A model generated the notes under the pieces. That model was not told the origin of the DNA. It was given only the letters and a program-made list of their open reading frames with translations, and searched no databases. The position numbers were made by a program, and so were the translations under genes. A stretch of DNA of 36,147 nt, taken from NCBI GenBank assembly GCA_031972835.1, contig DALYDX010000007.1:1-36147 (forward strand), written 5' to 3'. This document shows, in pieces, positions 15,682 to 23,729 of the stretch; within the stretch, counting starts at the first letter, position 1; every line of letters begins with the position of its first letter. This DNA comes from CAZLWF01 sp031972835 (GTDB lineage: Bacteria; Patescibacteriota; Minisyncoccia; Phycocordibacterales; UBA9973).

Positions 15682-16341
15682 TTATATTTTTTTGGCAATG
15701 ATTATATTTCCTCGTATTTTATTGTCTTCATTTCCATACCAATATTCATCTTCGGTCACAATTTTTAGATGTTTTTCCAGTAATGAGATAATTTCTTTGG
15801 ACTCTCGTGTGTAAAATTTGTAGCCGTTTTCATAATATGAGAAAGCTACATATTTACCAAATTCATCCTCTAATAATTCATCTTTTTCTCTGGTTTGAAA
15901 GTTGAAACTTAGTACACCTTCATGTTCAAGTAGGTCATCGATATTTTTAAAAAGAATATCTAAGTCAGGCAGATAATTTATCGCACTGTGTATGGTCACA
16001 TGATTGAATTTCCTTTCTTCGATTCTGAAAGCCCCATTTTCAAAATCATGTAAATATAAATTTTCTGGAGGTGTAAAGTTTCTCACATCAAACTTGCAGT
16101 AATCAAGCATCTCAATTGATCCGTCTACACCATACAAATCAGTAAACTCAGCCATATGGAAAAGTTTTAGCATCAATCCTGTTCCACAGGCTATATCAAG
16201 TAGATTATTTTTCTTCCCGGGGTCGGTGTATTCCAGATGGTTACTTAAAAGTTGCAGCCCAGAGGATATCAAGAACTCTTCAGTTGCTCCATATGAGTAA
16301 GCTGATTCATTGAAATATTTACAAGCAGATGATTTATTCAT
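15682..16341 (-). CDS. Class I SAM-dependent methyltransferase
   Basis: Small-molecule-type methyltransferase of 219 aa from the ATG at 16341. Motif I LLDIACGTGLML (about 47-58), the acidic post-I loop YGVDGSIEML (about 68-77), motif II/III region with FNHVTIHSAINYLPD (about 113-127) and GVLSFNF (motif III-like). Fold and cofactor are clear; the substrate is not (quinone, lipid or sugar methylation are all possible). A longer N-terminus from 16374 would start upstream of the -10 box and is rejected. Confidence 0.85.
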   Translation of the reverse strand: MNKSSACKYFNESAYSYGATEEFLISSGLQLLSNHLEYTDPGKKNNLLDIACGTGLMLKLFHMAEFTDLYGVDGSIEMLDYCKFDVRNFTPPENLYLHDFENGAFRIEERKFNHVTIHSAINYLPDLDILFKNIDDLLEHEGVLSFNFQTREKDELLEDEFGKYVAFSYYENGYKFYTRESKEIISLLEKHLKIVTEDEYWYGNEDNKIRGNIIIAKKI

Positions 16342-16385
16342 ATTTAATTTTTCTATACAATACACTAAAAACACCTTTCTGTCAA
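16342..16385 (-). promoter_or_regulatory. Consensus promoter of the methyltransferase, -35 in a terminator loop
   Basis: Minus strand: TTGACA (16385-16380), 17-nt spacer, TATTGT (16362-16357), then 15 nt to the ATG. The -35 box is the loop of the upstream terminator. Confidence 0.7.
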
Positions 16386-16392
16386 AAGGTGC
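16368..16392 (-). terminator. Terminator with a -35 box in its loop
   Basis: CACCTTT / AAAGGTG stem; on the minus strand the right arm is followed by TTTTTA. Ends the DUF1003-like gene and overlaps the methyltransferase promoter. Confidence 0.75.
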
Positions 16393-16416
16393 TTTAGATG
16401 GATTTATTTGGCTTGT

Positions 16417-16941
16417 CTATTCTTTTTTCTTCTTTATATCTGCGAGGTGTACAGATAGCTCACGAAGTCTTTCCTCAATATTTTTTAGAATTTCTATGTC
16501 TTTTGCGATACGTTCTGTTTTTTGATCTAGAGTTAGATTTGAGTCTCCGCTGATCTCGTCTACATCTTCACCCAAGTCTTCCACATCTTCCTGAATCTCA
16601 TCGACATCTTTCTGAATCTCTTCCACATCTTCCTGAATCTCATCGACATCTTTTTGGATTTCCTCGACGTCTTCTGAGACATCGTGAAGTTCCTCTGTAT
16701 GACGGTTCACTGTCATCTGGATGAAAATAGACAGGTATATTGCTTCAAGTGAGACGATAGTAGTAACTACGAGTAGTATTGTATCTCTCTCGAACCCAAC
16801 TAGGATAAGCAAAAAAGCACCTATGAATAGGATTGTATGTACGACGAGTGATGCGACAGAGCCAATCCATTTTGTTGCCTTAACAGAAGCGCCTTCGATC
16901 AAGTCCGAACCCTTTTTTTGTAGCTTTTCTCGTTTAGACAT
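16417..16941 (-). CDS. DUF1003-like membrane protein with tandem-repeat coiled coil
   Basis: Membrane protein of 174 aa. Two TM helices (about 26-48 and 53-74); the second with VSLEAIYLSIFIQMTVNRH resembles the C-terminal half of DUF1003/low-affinity iron-permease-like proteins. A cytoplasmic acidic coiled coil follows (about 83-135) made of 14-residue units such as EDVEEIQKDVDEIQ, then a second helical segment. The repeat is nearly perfect at DNA level (42-bp units), so it is recent. Function unknown; DUF1003 has no proven role. The start is the only good one. Confidence 0.65.
   Translation of the reverse strand: MSKREKLQKKGSDLIEGASVKATKWIGSVASLVVHTILFIGAFLLILVGFERDTILLVVTTIVSLEAIYLSIFIQMTVNRHTEELHDVSEDVEEIQKDVDEIQEDVEEIQKDVDEIQEDVEDLGEDVDEISGDSNLTLDQKTERIAKDIEILKNIEERLRELSVHLADIKKKKE
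16577..16660. repeat. Two tandem 42-bp repeats inside the DUF1003-like gene
   Basis: Copies at 16577-16618 and 16619-16660 differ at only a few bases in the last part. Flanking partial units of 21 bp extend the pattern. Each unit encodes two coiled-coil heptads in frame. Confidence 0.85.
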
Positions 16942-16984
16942 TTGTGTTTACAAAATGATTAGGAATAAGTACACTGAGTATACT

Positions 16985-17569
16985 ATGGAAGCACAACAAA
17001 TTCAATCGAACGAAAAAAGTGCAAAGACTAAATCTATTGTTAAGTGGGCGCTTATTTTAAGTATCGTGATCGTGCTCAATCTTTTTTTCAATTATACAAT
17101 TTCTCTTATCTACAAAACTCCACAATTTGAAAACTTTTGTCCAGTAGAACTCACTTCGCGTGCGTATACAGAAAAAAATTCTTGTGTTGACGTTGGTGGT
17201 GGGTGGAACGAGACTACTGTGCCTATGGAAGTAAAATCTGCAAGTGCACCTACACTAACAACTCAGCAGATTTCTGGATACTGTGATGTGACTTACTCAT
17301 GTTCAAAAGTTTATAACAGCGCGCAAAGCGTCTACAATCGAAATGTATTTATAGTTCTGGTAATACTCGGTATCGCTTCACTTTCTGTCGGAGTATTTGT
17401 CACTGGTATCTCGGTAGTATCACTTGGACTTTCGTTTGGTGGAGTAATATCGCTTCTTATCGGCTCTATACGATACTGGAGTGATATGGACGATTGGCTC
17501 AGAGTCGCGGTATTGGGTGTGGCACTTGTAGCACTCATCTGGCTTGGGGTGAAGAAGATTAGGGACTAA
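16985..17569 (+). CDS. Hypothetical four-helix membrane protein with extracytoplasmic Cys loop
   Basis: Membrane protein of 194 aa, not recognised. TM helix at about 19-44, then an extracytoplasmic loop (45-115) with four Cys (FCPVE, NSCVD, and GYCDVTYSCS) that could form two disulfides, followed by three closely spaced TM helices (about 118-190) and a short basic end. The ATG at 16985 is favoured; an alternative ATG at 16955 adds ten residues, and the longer reading from 16721 runs antisense through the divergent gene and is rejected. It is divergent from the DUF1003-like gene with only 43 bp between. A perfect terminator follows. Confidence 0.7.
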   Translation: MEAQQIQSNEKSAKTKSIVKWALILSIVIVLNLFFNYTISLIYKTPQFENFCPVELTSRAYTEKNSCVDVGGGWNETTVPMEVKSASAPTLTTQQISGYCDVTYSCSKVYNSAQSVYNRNVFIVLVILGIASLSVGVFVTGISVVSLGLSFGGVISLLIGSIRYWSDMDDWLRVAVLGVALVALIWLGVKKIRD

Positions 17570-17580
17570 ATTTTAATAAC

Positions 17581-17610
17581 AAAAAACCCTCGAAATTTCG
17601 AGGGTTTTTT
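17581..17610 (+). terminator. Perfectly palindromic terminator fused to the next promoter
   Basis: Thirty-base palindrome with AAAAAACCCTCG on the left and CGAGGGTTTTTT on the right. The T-run continues into TGTTATAAT (17610-17618), the -10 of the next gene. Confidence 0.85.
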
Positions 17611-17626
17611 GTTATAATGACCCGAT
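17610..17626 (+). promoter_or_regulatory. Extended -10 promoter, near-leaderless
   Basis: TGTTATAAT at 17610-17618, 8 nt before the ATG at 17627. Drives the ART-like gene and probably leuS. Confidence 0.6.
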
Positions 17627-18232
17627 ATGGAATTTGCTGATATATCCACTATTAAAAAAGAGAAAAACCCTTATACATCAATACTTGAGAGTAGGGAATT
17701 CGAGGAATGGTTTTCAAGGAGTGTCGTAAAGAATCAAGAAGGAGAGCCTCTTTTAGTTTTTCATTCGACAACAAGAAAAAATTGGGAAGGACAAGACTTT
17801 CAGTTGAATTCAAAATCAGACGACTGGACATCTTATGGTGTTTTCTTTTCCTCTGATAGAAAGTCGTCAAGAGACTACTTTGAACAAGATTATCAAGATT
17901 CATTGGATAGATTTGATAGGCTTTTAGAAAGAGATTTGCCTATCGATGAGAGAAAAGTTGTTATGTTGGAGAAGACAGATTATATAGAAAACCATGATCA
18001 AATAGTTAAAACTTTCAATTGTTTTTTAAATATAAAGAATCCATTGATATTAGATAATCATCAGCAACTCATGGAACTTTCTTATTCGGGAGTTACTCGT
18101 GAGATGATAAAAGAAAAATATGACGGTATTATTATAAGCCATGATAGTAATTTTTCAGACCAATATATTGCTTTAGATCCAAATCAGATATGGATGCTTC
18201 CTTCGGATTTGGAATTACATAACAATAAATAG
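17627..18232 (+). CDS. ADP-ribosyltransferase-fold protein (ART-PolyVal-like)
   Basis: Cytoplasmic protein of 201 aa. The pattern matches the polyvalent-protein ART family: GEPLLVFHSTTR (39-50; the H46-S-T48 strand that binds NAD), SYGVFFSSDR (69-78, second strand), CFLNIKNPLIL (132-142), KYDGIII (164-170) and the closing YIALDPNQIWML (180-191) with Q187 in the place of the third catalytic position. Relatives transfer ADP-ribose from NAD to proteins or nucleic acids and often act as toxins or phage effectors. No antitoxin is evident. It ends 6 nt before leuS, so it is probably co-transcribed with an essential gene, which argues for a housekeeping or controlled role. The activity is inferred; the fold call is moderate. 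Confidence 0.65.
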   Translation: MEFADISTIKKEKNPYTSILESREFEEWFSRSVVKNQEGEPLLVFHSTTRKNWEGQDFQLNSKSDDWTSYGVFFSSDRKSSRDYFEQDYQDSLDRFDRLLERDLPIDERKVVMLEKTDYIENHDQIVKTFNCFLNIKNPLILDNHQQLMELSYSGVTREMIKEKYDGIIISHDSNFSDQYIALDPNQIWMLPSDLELHNNK

Positions 18233-18238
18233 ATCACC

Positions 18239-21200
18239 ATGGAATCATATAACCACAAAGATATAGAGAAGAAATGGCAGGACAAATGGCAGTCTGACGG
18301 GATTTACAATATAGACAATAAAGTAGAAGGAAAAGAGAATTTCTACCAACTAGTAGAATTCACATATCCATCTGGGAATCTTCACGTAGGTCACTGGTAT
18401 GCATTTGCGGTACCGGATATTTTTGCGCGTTACAAGCGCATGCAAGGATTCAACGTGCTCTATCCTATGGGCTTTGATGCCTTCGGTCTTCCTGCGGAGA
18501 ATGCCGCGATCAAGCTCGGTGCAGATCCAAAAGTTTGGACATACGAACAAATGGAAAAAATGCGTGCACAGTTTCGCACTATGGGAGCAGTTTTTCCATG
18601 GGATAGGGAAGTTGTATCTTGTGATCCAGAATACTACAAGTGGACACAATGGATGTTCAATCAATTTCTAAAGAATGATTTGGTTTATCGCGCAAATACA
18701 AAAGTAAACTGGTGTCCGAAAGATCAGACTATTCTTGCAAACGAACAAGTTGTCGACAATAAATGCGAACGGTGTGGTGCCGAAGTTGTTCAGCGTGATC
18801 AAGAGCAATGGATGATCCGTATTACAAAATATGCAGACAGACTTATCGATGATCTCGACGCACTAGCATGGCCCGACGCGATCAAAGACTCTCAGAAAAA
18901 TTGGATTGGAAGAAGTGAGGGAAGTGAAATCAGTTTCAAGTTGAAAGTTGAAAGTGGTGTAGTTTCTGAAACCTTTAAATTTAGGCCAGAATTGGTAGAG
19001 CTCATTAAAAAGGGTGAAAAAAATGTCACATTCAGAATGGAGCAAAAAAATGTTTCAATTGGTGATACTGTGAGTTTGATAGACTGGGCAGACGGAAATA
19101 AAGAAAACCAAAAGGAGTTTTTAAAAGCTAGAATAACTAAAATTTCTGAATTCAAGCTAATTGACCTACCTCTCGATTATCCAGGACATGAAAAAGATTC
19201 TTCAGCTGAAGAAAGACTTGTTCGATATCAAGGATATTATGGAAATCATATAACCAATGAATCAATTGTTTATATTTACGAGTTCGAGACTCTTGCTGTT
19301 TCGGTTTTTACAACTCGTGCTGATACGCTTTTCGGTGTGACATACGTTGTTCTTGCACCAGAGAATTCTTTGGTTCAAAGTTTGAAATCACAAATAGAAA
19401 ACTGGGATGAAGTAGAGGGATATATAACTGAAACAAAAAAGAAATCTGAACTAGATCGTCAACAATCAAAAGAAAAAACAGGAGTAGAACTCAAAGGCAT
19501 AAAAGCAATCAATCCGGCAAATGGAGAAGAAGTTCCAGTTTGGATTGCTGACTATGTGCTCGCTGGATATGGAACTGGTGCTGTCATGGCAGTACCAGCG
19601 CATGATGAACGTGATTGGGAGTTTGCAAATAAATACGATTTACCAATAAAAGAGGTTGTAAGGCCATATGTCGTAGACACTGTGAATGTTCCAAGGGAAG
19701 ATAAAAAAACAGTCATAAGGAGAAATGTCCATGCGATAGTTTTTGATCCGAAAAATAAAAAGTATTTAATACTTCGTAATCCTAAGCATGATTGGGATTC
19801 TCTTGTAATTGGAGGAGTAGAGGAAGGAGAAGATTTGGTGGATACAGCAATAAGAGAGATAAAGGAAGAGACTGGATATACTAACGTCACATACATACGT
19901 TCTCTCGGTTTTCCAGTACAAGCTGGGTATTTTGCAAAGCATAAAGATGAAAATAGGTTGGCTATTGCCTCAGCACTTTATTTTGAGCTTGCGGGTGGTG
20001 AAAAAATAGAAATTCCTACAGATGGAGAAAATGAAGGCAATGAGATTCTTTGGATTGATCCAAGTGATTTTACTCCTGGCAAAATGATAAATTCTGAACT
20101 TCCATTTTGGCTTGAGCGAATGAAACACCCAGGAGATATTGCATATACAGATGAAGGAATTTTGACGAATTCACATAAATTTGATGACATGACTACAAGT
20201 GAAGCTCGACAAAAAATCACAGAATTTGTTGGAGGGAAAATGGTAAAGACTTACAGACTTCGTGATTGGGGAATTTCTCGTCAGCGTTACTGGGGTTGTC
20301 CGATCCCGATAGTTTATGATCCAGAAGGAAATGCGCATGCAGTACCAGACGAACACCTGCCTTGGATTCTCCCAACAGACGTCGACCACACTCCAGATGG
20401 AACAGCACCACTCGCACGAAGTCGTGAGCTTTTTGAACGGACAGAGAAAATATTTGGAGCTGGTTGGAAACCTGAAGTAGAAACTATGGATACGTTCGTA
20501 GATTCTTCATGGTATTTCTATAGATATCTCGACAACAAAAACAACAAAGAATTTGCGAGCTTGGATAAGATGGATGCATGGATGCCGATAGATCTATATA
20601 TGGGAGGAGCAGAGCATACAACTATGCACTTGCTCTATTCACGTTTTTGGACAAAAGCACTTTACGACCTTGGTTTTGTAAAAGACAGTGAAGCATACAA
20701 AATTCGCCGTAACCGTGGGCTGATACTCGGGCCAGATGGAAACAAGATGAGTAAATCCAAAGGCAACGTTATCGATCCAGATGAGATAGTAGATAGGCTT
20801 GGAGCCGACACAGTGCGTATGTACCTTGCGTTTATGGGGCCATACGGAATCACGACAAATTATCCTTGGGATCCAAATGGAGTTGTGGGAGTGCGAAGAT
20901 TTATTGAACGTGTTTTTAGATTGAAAGATAAGATTTCAGATGACACGGAAAGTATTGGAGCGCTTTTACATAAAGTGATAAAGAAAGTAACAGAAGATGT
21001 TGAGGGTTTTAAATTCAATACTGCTATTTCTCAAATGATGATATTGGTAAATGATTTTGAGAAAAAGGATCAGATTCTCTCAGGTGATTATAAAATTTTA
21101 CTTAAATTACTTTCACCGTTTGCCCCGCATATAGCAGAAGAAATCTGGTATCAAATCGGAGAAAAAGAATCCATTCATTTGTCTGAGTGGCCAAAATACG

Positions 21201-21409
21201 ATGAGAGCAAGCTTACTAGTGTTGAGAGTCTAGTTGTGGTCCAAATAAATGGAAAAGTCCGGTCTCAGGTAATGCTTGCAAACGATGCATCAGAAGAAGA
21301 GGCTGTGTCTATAGCTAAACAAGATGAAAAGGTGAAAAAATGGCTTGGTGAAAGTGAGATTAAGAAAACAATATATATCACGGGCAAGATTATCAATTTC
21401 GTCGTTTAA
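18239..21409 (+). CDS. leuS: Leucyl-tRNA synthetase with embedded ASCH and Nudix domains
   Basis: Charges tRNA-Leu; 1056 aa against about 860 in E. coli. Catalytic HVGH is at 49-52 and KMSKS at 836-840. A Cys cluster (C159, C176, C179) follows the first Rossmann half. Two extra domains interrupt the connective/editing region. Residues about 231-350 form an ASCH domain (ELVELIKKGEKNVTFRM, then VSIGDTVSLID and KARITKI). Editing then resumes with VFTTRADTLFG (356-366) and AVPAHDERD (451-459; editing Asp456). Residues about 490-625 form a Nudix hydrolase domain with an intact Nudix box at 525-547 (G-x5-E-x7-REIKEETGY), after which the synthetase continues at TYRLRDWGISRQRYWG (671-686). The C-terminal anticodon and tail domains are present. 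Both inserts are in frame and the synthetase motifs are intact. Confidence 0.95.
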   Translation: MESYNHKDIEKKWQDKWQSDGIYNIDNKVEGKENFYQLVEFTYPSGNLHVGHWYAFAVPDIFARYKRMQGFNVLYPMGFDAFGLPAENAAIKLGADPKVWTYEQMEKMRAQFRTMGAVFPWDREVVSCDPEYYKWTQWMFNQFLKNDLVYRANTKVNWCPKDQTILANEQVVDNKCERCGAEVVQRDQEQWMIRITKYADRLIDDLDALAWPDAIKDSQKNWIGRSEGSEISFKLKVESGVVSETFKFRPELVELIKKGEKNVTFRMEQKNVSIGDTVSLIDWADGNKENQKEFLKARITKISEFKLIDLPLDYPGHEKDSSAEERLVRYQGYYGNHITNESIVYIYEFETLAVSVFTTRADTLFGVTYVVLAPENSLVQSLKSQIENWDEVEGYITETKKKSELDRQQSKEKTGVELKGIKAINPANGEEVPVWIADYVLAGYGTGAVMAVPAHDERDWEFANKYDLPIKEVVRPYVVDTVNVPREDKKTVIRRNVHAIVFDPKNKKYLILRNPKHDWDSLVIGGVEEGEDLVDTAIREIKEETGYTNVTYIRSLGFPVQAGYFAKHKDENRLAIASALYFELAGGEKIEIPTDGENEGNEILWIDPSDFTPGKMINSELPFWLERMKHPGDIAYTDEGILTNSHKFDDMTTSEARQKITEFVGGKMVKTYRLRDWGISRQRYWGCPIPIVYDPEGNAHAVPDEHLPWILPTDVDHTPDGTAPLARSRELFERTEKIFGAGWKPEVETMDTFVDSSWYFYRYLDNKNNKEFASLDKMDAWMPIDLYMGGAEHTTMHLLYSRFWTKALYDLGFVKDSEAYKIRRNRGLILGPDGNKMSKSKGNVIDPDEIVDRLGADTVRMYLAFMGPYGITTNYPWDPNGVVGVRRFIERVFRLKDKISDDTESIGALLHKVIKKVTEDVEGFKFNTAISQMMILVNDFEKKDQILSGDYKILLKLLSPFAPHIAEEIWYQIGEKESIHLSEWPKYDESKLTSVESLVVVQINGKVRSQVMLANDASEEEAVSIAKQDEKVKKWLGESEIKKTIYITGKIINFVV

Positions 21410-21413
21410 ATCC

Positions 21414-21437
21414 CCATATATTTAGGTCAATATATGG
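21414..21437. repeat. Inverted repeat between leuS and the next gene
   Basis: CCATATAT / ATATATGG, 8-bp arms with an 8-nt loop. No T-tract follows, so it is a weak terminator at best; it sits just before a -10 box and could be an operator. Confidence 0.4.
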
Positions 21438-21446
21438 AAATTGTAA

Positions 21447-21459
21447 TATAATAAATACT
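21447..21459 (+). promoter_or_regulatory. -10 promoter, near-leaderless
   Basis: TATAAT at 21447-21452, 7 nt before the ATG at 21460. Would drive the Wzy-TPR gene and murJ. Confidence 0.5.
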
Positions 21460-23724
21460 ATGGATATAGTAAACAAAGATGTTCGTGTAGATAAGCCAAG
21501 TAAGTCTATTGTGTTCAATAAAATATCTTACTATTCGTATCTAGTATTGGTGGCGTTATTGCCGGTGTTTTTTATTCCTTTTACGAATATAAATTTTGAT
21601 ATTGCGAAAGGTTACTTGATTACTATTGGTATTTTCACATCTTTTTCTTTTTGGTTGCTATCTAGACTCATGGACGGTGGATTTTCAATACCGAAAACCC
21701 CGTTGGTTTTTGCTAGTTTATCTACAGTTGGATTTTTCATACTATCTTCTATATTTTCTGTATCTCCAGCGGTGTCGTTTATCGGAAGTGGGTTTGATAT
21801 AGGAACCACAGGGAACATAATCATGTTATTTTTGGCATTATTCTTGGGTAGTGTGCTTTTCCAAGGTTCAAATAAAAAATCCAATTTATATTTCTTTATA
21901 CTTCTATCTGGTATTGTGTGTGTCTTGTGGCAGTTAATTTTGGTGTTTGTAGGTCCAAATACACTAGGTATAGATATTTTCCCATTGAAGACAACAAATC
22001 TTGTGGGTAAATGGACTGATTTTGCGATATTTTTAGGAGGACTTTCCATACTAGCAATTATGATGATAGAGCTTCTAAAGGTTGCTAGAGTTCAAAAGAT
22101 AGCTTTGTGGATTTTTGTATCTGTAGCGATCTTCTTTTTAATGTTGGTGGATTCTAGTAGTGTCTGGTACATGGTTGGTCTGATGTCACTTTTGATTTTT
22201 ATTTACACGATGACCGTCAACAAGAGTTCCGCCTCTTCTGTCGCAGGTGCTACGCTTGAAAAACAAACTTTTCCAATAACATCTTTTGTGGTTGTTTTGA
22301 TTTCTCTAGTTTTTATTTTAGCGAATACTTTTGTGGGTGATTTCTTGTCTGCAAAATTGAACATATACAATATAGAATTTCGCCCATCAATTTATGCAAC
22401 CATAGACGTACTAAAGCCAAGTTTTGCGCAAGATCCTATATTTGGAGTTGGTCCAAATCGTTTTGTGAATGCCTGGGCAGAGCATAGGCCTGTGGATATT
22501 CTCAGTACTAGATTGTGGAATATTGATTTTGTACAAGGCTTTGGATTTTTACCAACATTTTTGATTACAGGAGGTATCTTGGTATTTATATCAGTATTGT
22601 TTTTCAGCTTGTATTTTATATACCTTGGAGTGAAGAAGGCGTTTTCATTTTCTGTTGAACCTATGGCGAATTTTATGTTGCTGTCCTCTTTTGTAATATC
22701 TCTGTACTTCTTGGTATTTTTATGGATTGCAACTCCAAGTATCACCAATGTTTTTATAGCATTTGTGATGATTGGTATTTTTATTGGAACCCTAACTGAC
22801 CGCAAGCTGATCGATCAGTATAAATTTTCATTTTTAAATGATGCTCGTAAAAGCTTCTTTGCGATATTGTGTATTGTAATTTTGTTCATATCTACTGTAT
22901 CCGGAATATATATCTATACAAAAAAGTTTGTTTCTGTCGCGTATGCCAGTCAAGGTTTTTCAAGGATGCAAGACTCTACTCAATTCAACAAGGCAGAGAA
23001 TTCCTTTGTGCGTTCTGCAGAAATTAATCCATCTGATTTTGCGTATAAAAATTTGTCTGGTTTTTATCAATCCAAGATGAATATTTTATTTAACTCTAGT
23101 GATCTACCAGAAGATTTTATAAAATCTCAGTTCCAATCTTATTTTTCAAATGCAGAAGCTAGTGCCAAACTTGCCTTGTCTATGGATTCTACAAATTACG
23201 CCAACTGGATTGTTTTAGGGAATCTGTACAGAGGTGTTGTGCCTTTTGGAGTAAAGGGTGCATATGAAAGTGCCAAGTCTACATACGAAAGATCTCTATC
23301 CTTGAATCCTAGGAGTCCTGCTACACTACTAGCACTTGCTCGTCTTGAGTTTTCAAACGAGAGCAATAGTGGTGCACGTGATTATATTGCCCAAGCATTA
23401 AATATGAAACCAAATTATGTAGACGCGATACTATTTCGAGCTTCGATTGAATACAGTGAGGGTAATATAAATTTGGCTATAAAAGATACAGAAGAAGCTT
23501 TGTATTTTGACGAGACAAATCTAGACGCCGAGTATTTCCTAGGCATCCTTTATGAAAAAGCAGGAAGGCATAGTGATGCGATTTTAATATTTAAAAATTT
23601 AGATGAAAAAGTTCCAGACAATATAGAGATAACCAAAATGTTAGAAAATTTACAAAATGGAATACCAGTTACTCAATCTGAAAATTCTAGTGTCGAGCCT
23701 GACGTAGAAGTTACGACAAATTAG
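21460..23724 (+). CDS. Wzy/O-antigen ligase-like membrane protein with C-terminal TPR domain
   Basis: Large polytopic membrane protein, 754 aa. About 12 TM helices over residues 22-490, with the O-antigen-ligase/polymerase (Wzy_C) loop at about 300-355 (DVLKPSFAQDPIFGVGPNRF, the typical P-I-F-G-x-G-P-N-x-F). TPR repeats run from about 500 to 735 (LSLNPRSPATLLALARLEFS, AEYFLGILYEKAGRHSDAI), giving a protein-binding module on the cell exterior. Members join or polymerise glycans on lipid carriers or glycosylate proteins at the membrane. It is followed 5 nt later by murJ, so the pair may handle export of lipid-linked glycans. Confidence 0.85.
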   Translation: MDIVNKDVRVDKPSKSIVFNKISYYSYLVLVALLPVFFIPFTNINFDIAKGYLITIGIFTSFSFWLLSRLMDGGFSIPKTPLVFASLSTVGFFILSSIFSVSPAVSFIGSGFDIGTTGNIIMLFLALFLGSVLFQGSNKKSNLYFFILLSGIVCVLWQLILVFVGPNTLGIDIFPLKTTNLVGKWTDFAIFLGGLSILAIMMIELLKVARVQKIALWIFVSVAIFFLMLVDSSSVWYMVGLMSLLIFIYTMTVNKSSASSVAGATLEKQTFPITSFVVVLISLVFILANTFVGDFLSAKLNIYNIEFRPSIYATIDVLKPSFAQDPIFGVGPNRFVNAWAEHRPVDILSTRLWNIDFVQGFGFLPTFLITGGILVFISVLFFSLYFIYLGVKKAFSFSVEPMANFMLLSSFVISLYFLVFLWIATPSITNVFIAFVMIGIFIGTLTDRKLIDQYKFSFLNDARKSFFAILCIVILFISTVSGIYIYTKKFVSVAYASQGFSRMQDSTQFNKAENSFVRSAEINPSDFAYKNLSGFYQSKMNILFNSSDLPEDFIKSQFQSYFSNAEASAKLALSMDSTNYANWIVLGNLYRGVVPFGVKGAYESAKSTYERSLSLNPRSPATLLALARLEFSNESNSGARDYIAQALNMKPNYVDAILFRASIEYSEGNINLAIKDTEEALYFDETNLDAEYFLGILYEKAGRHSDAILIFKNLDEKVPDNIEITKMLENLQNGIPVTQSENSSVEPDVEVTTN

Positions 23725-23729
23725 ACCTT

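Noticed and set aside
16555..16690. Possible CRISPR-like or regulatory repeat array
   Set aside because: Repeats are directly adjacent without spacers, in frame, and encode coiled-coil heptads.
16721..16984. Extended reading of the four-helix membrane protein
   Set aside because: Antisense to the first part of the DUF1003-like gene; only the part from 16985 (or 16955) has the features of a real protein.
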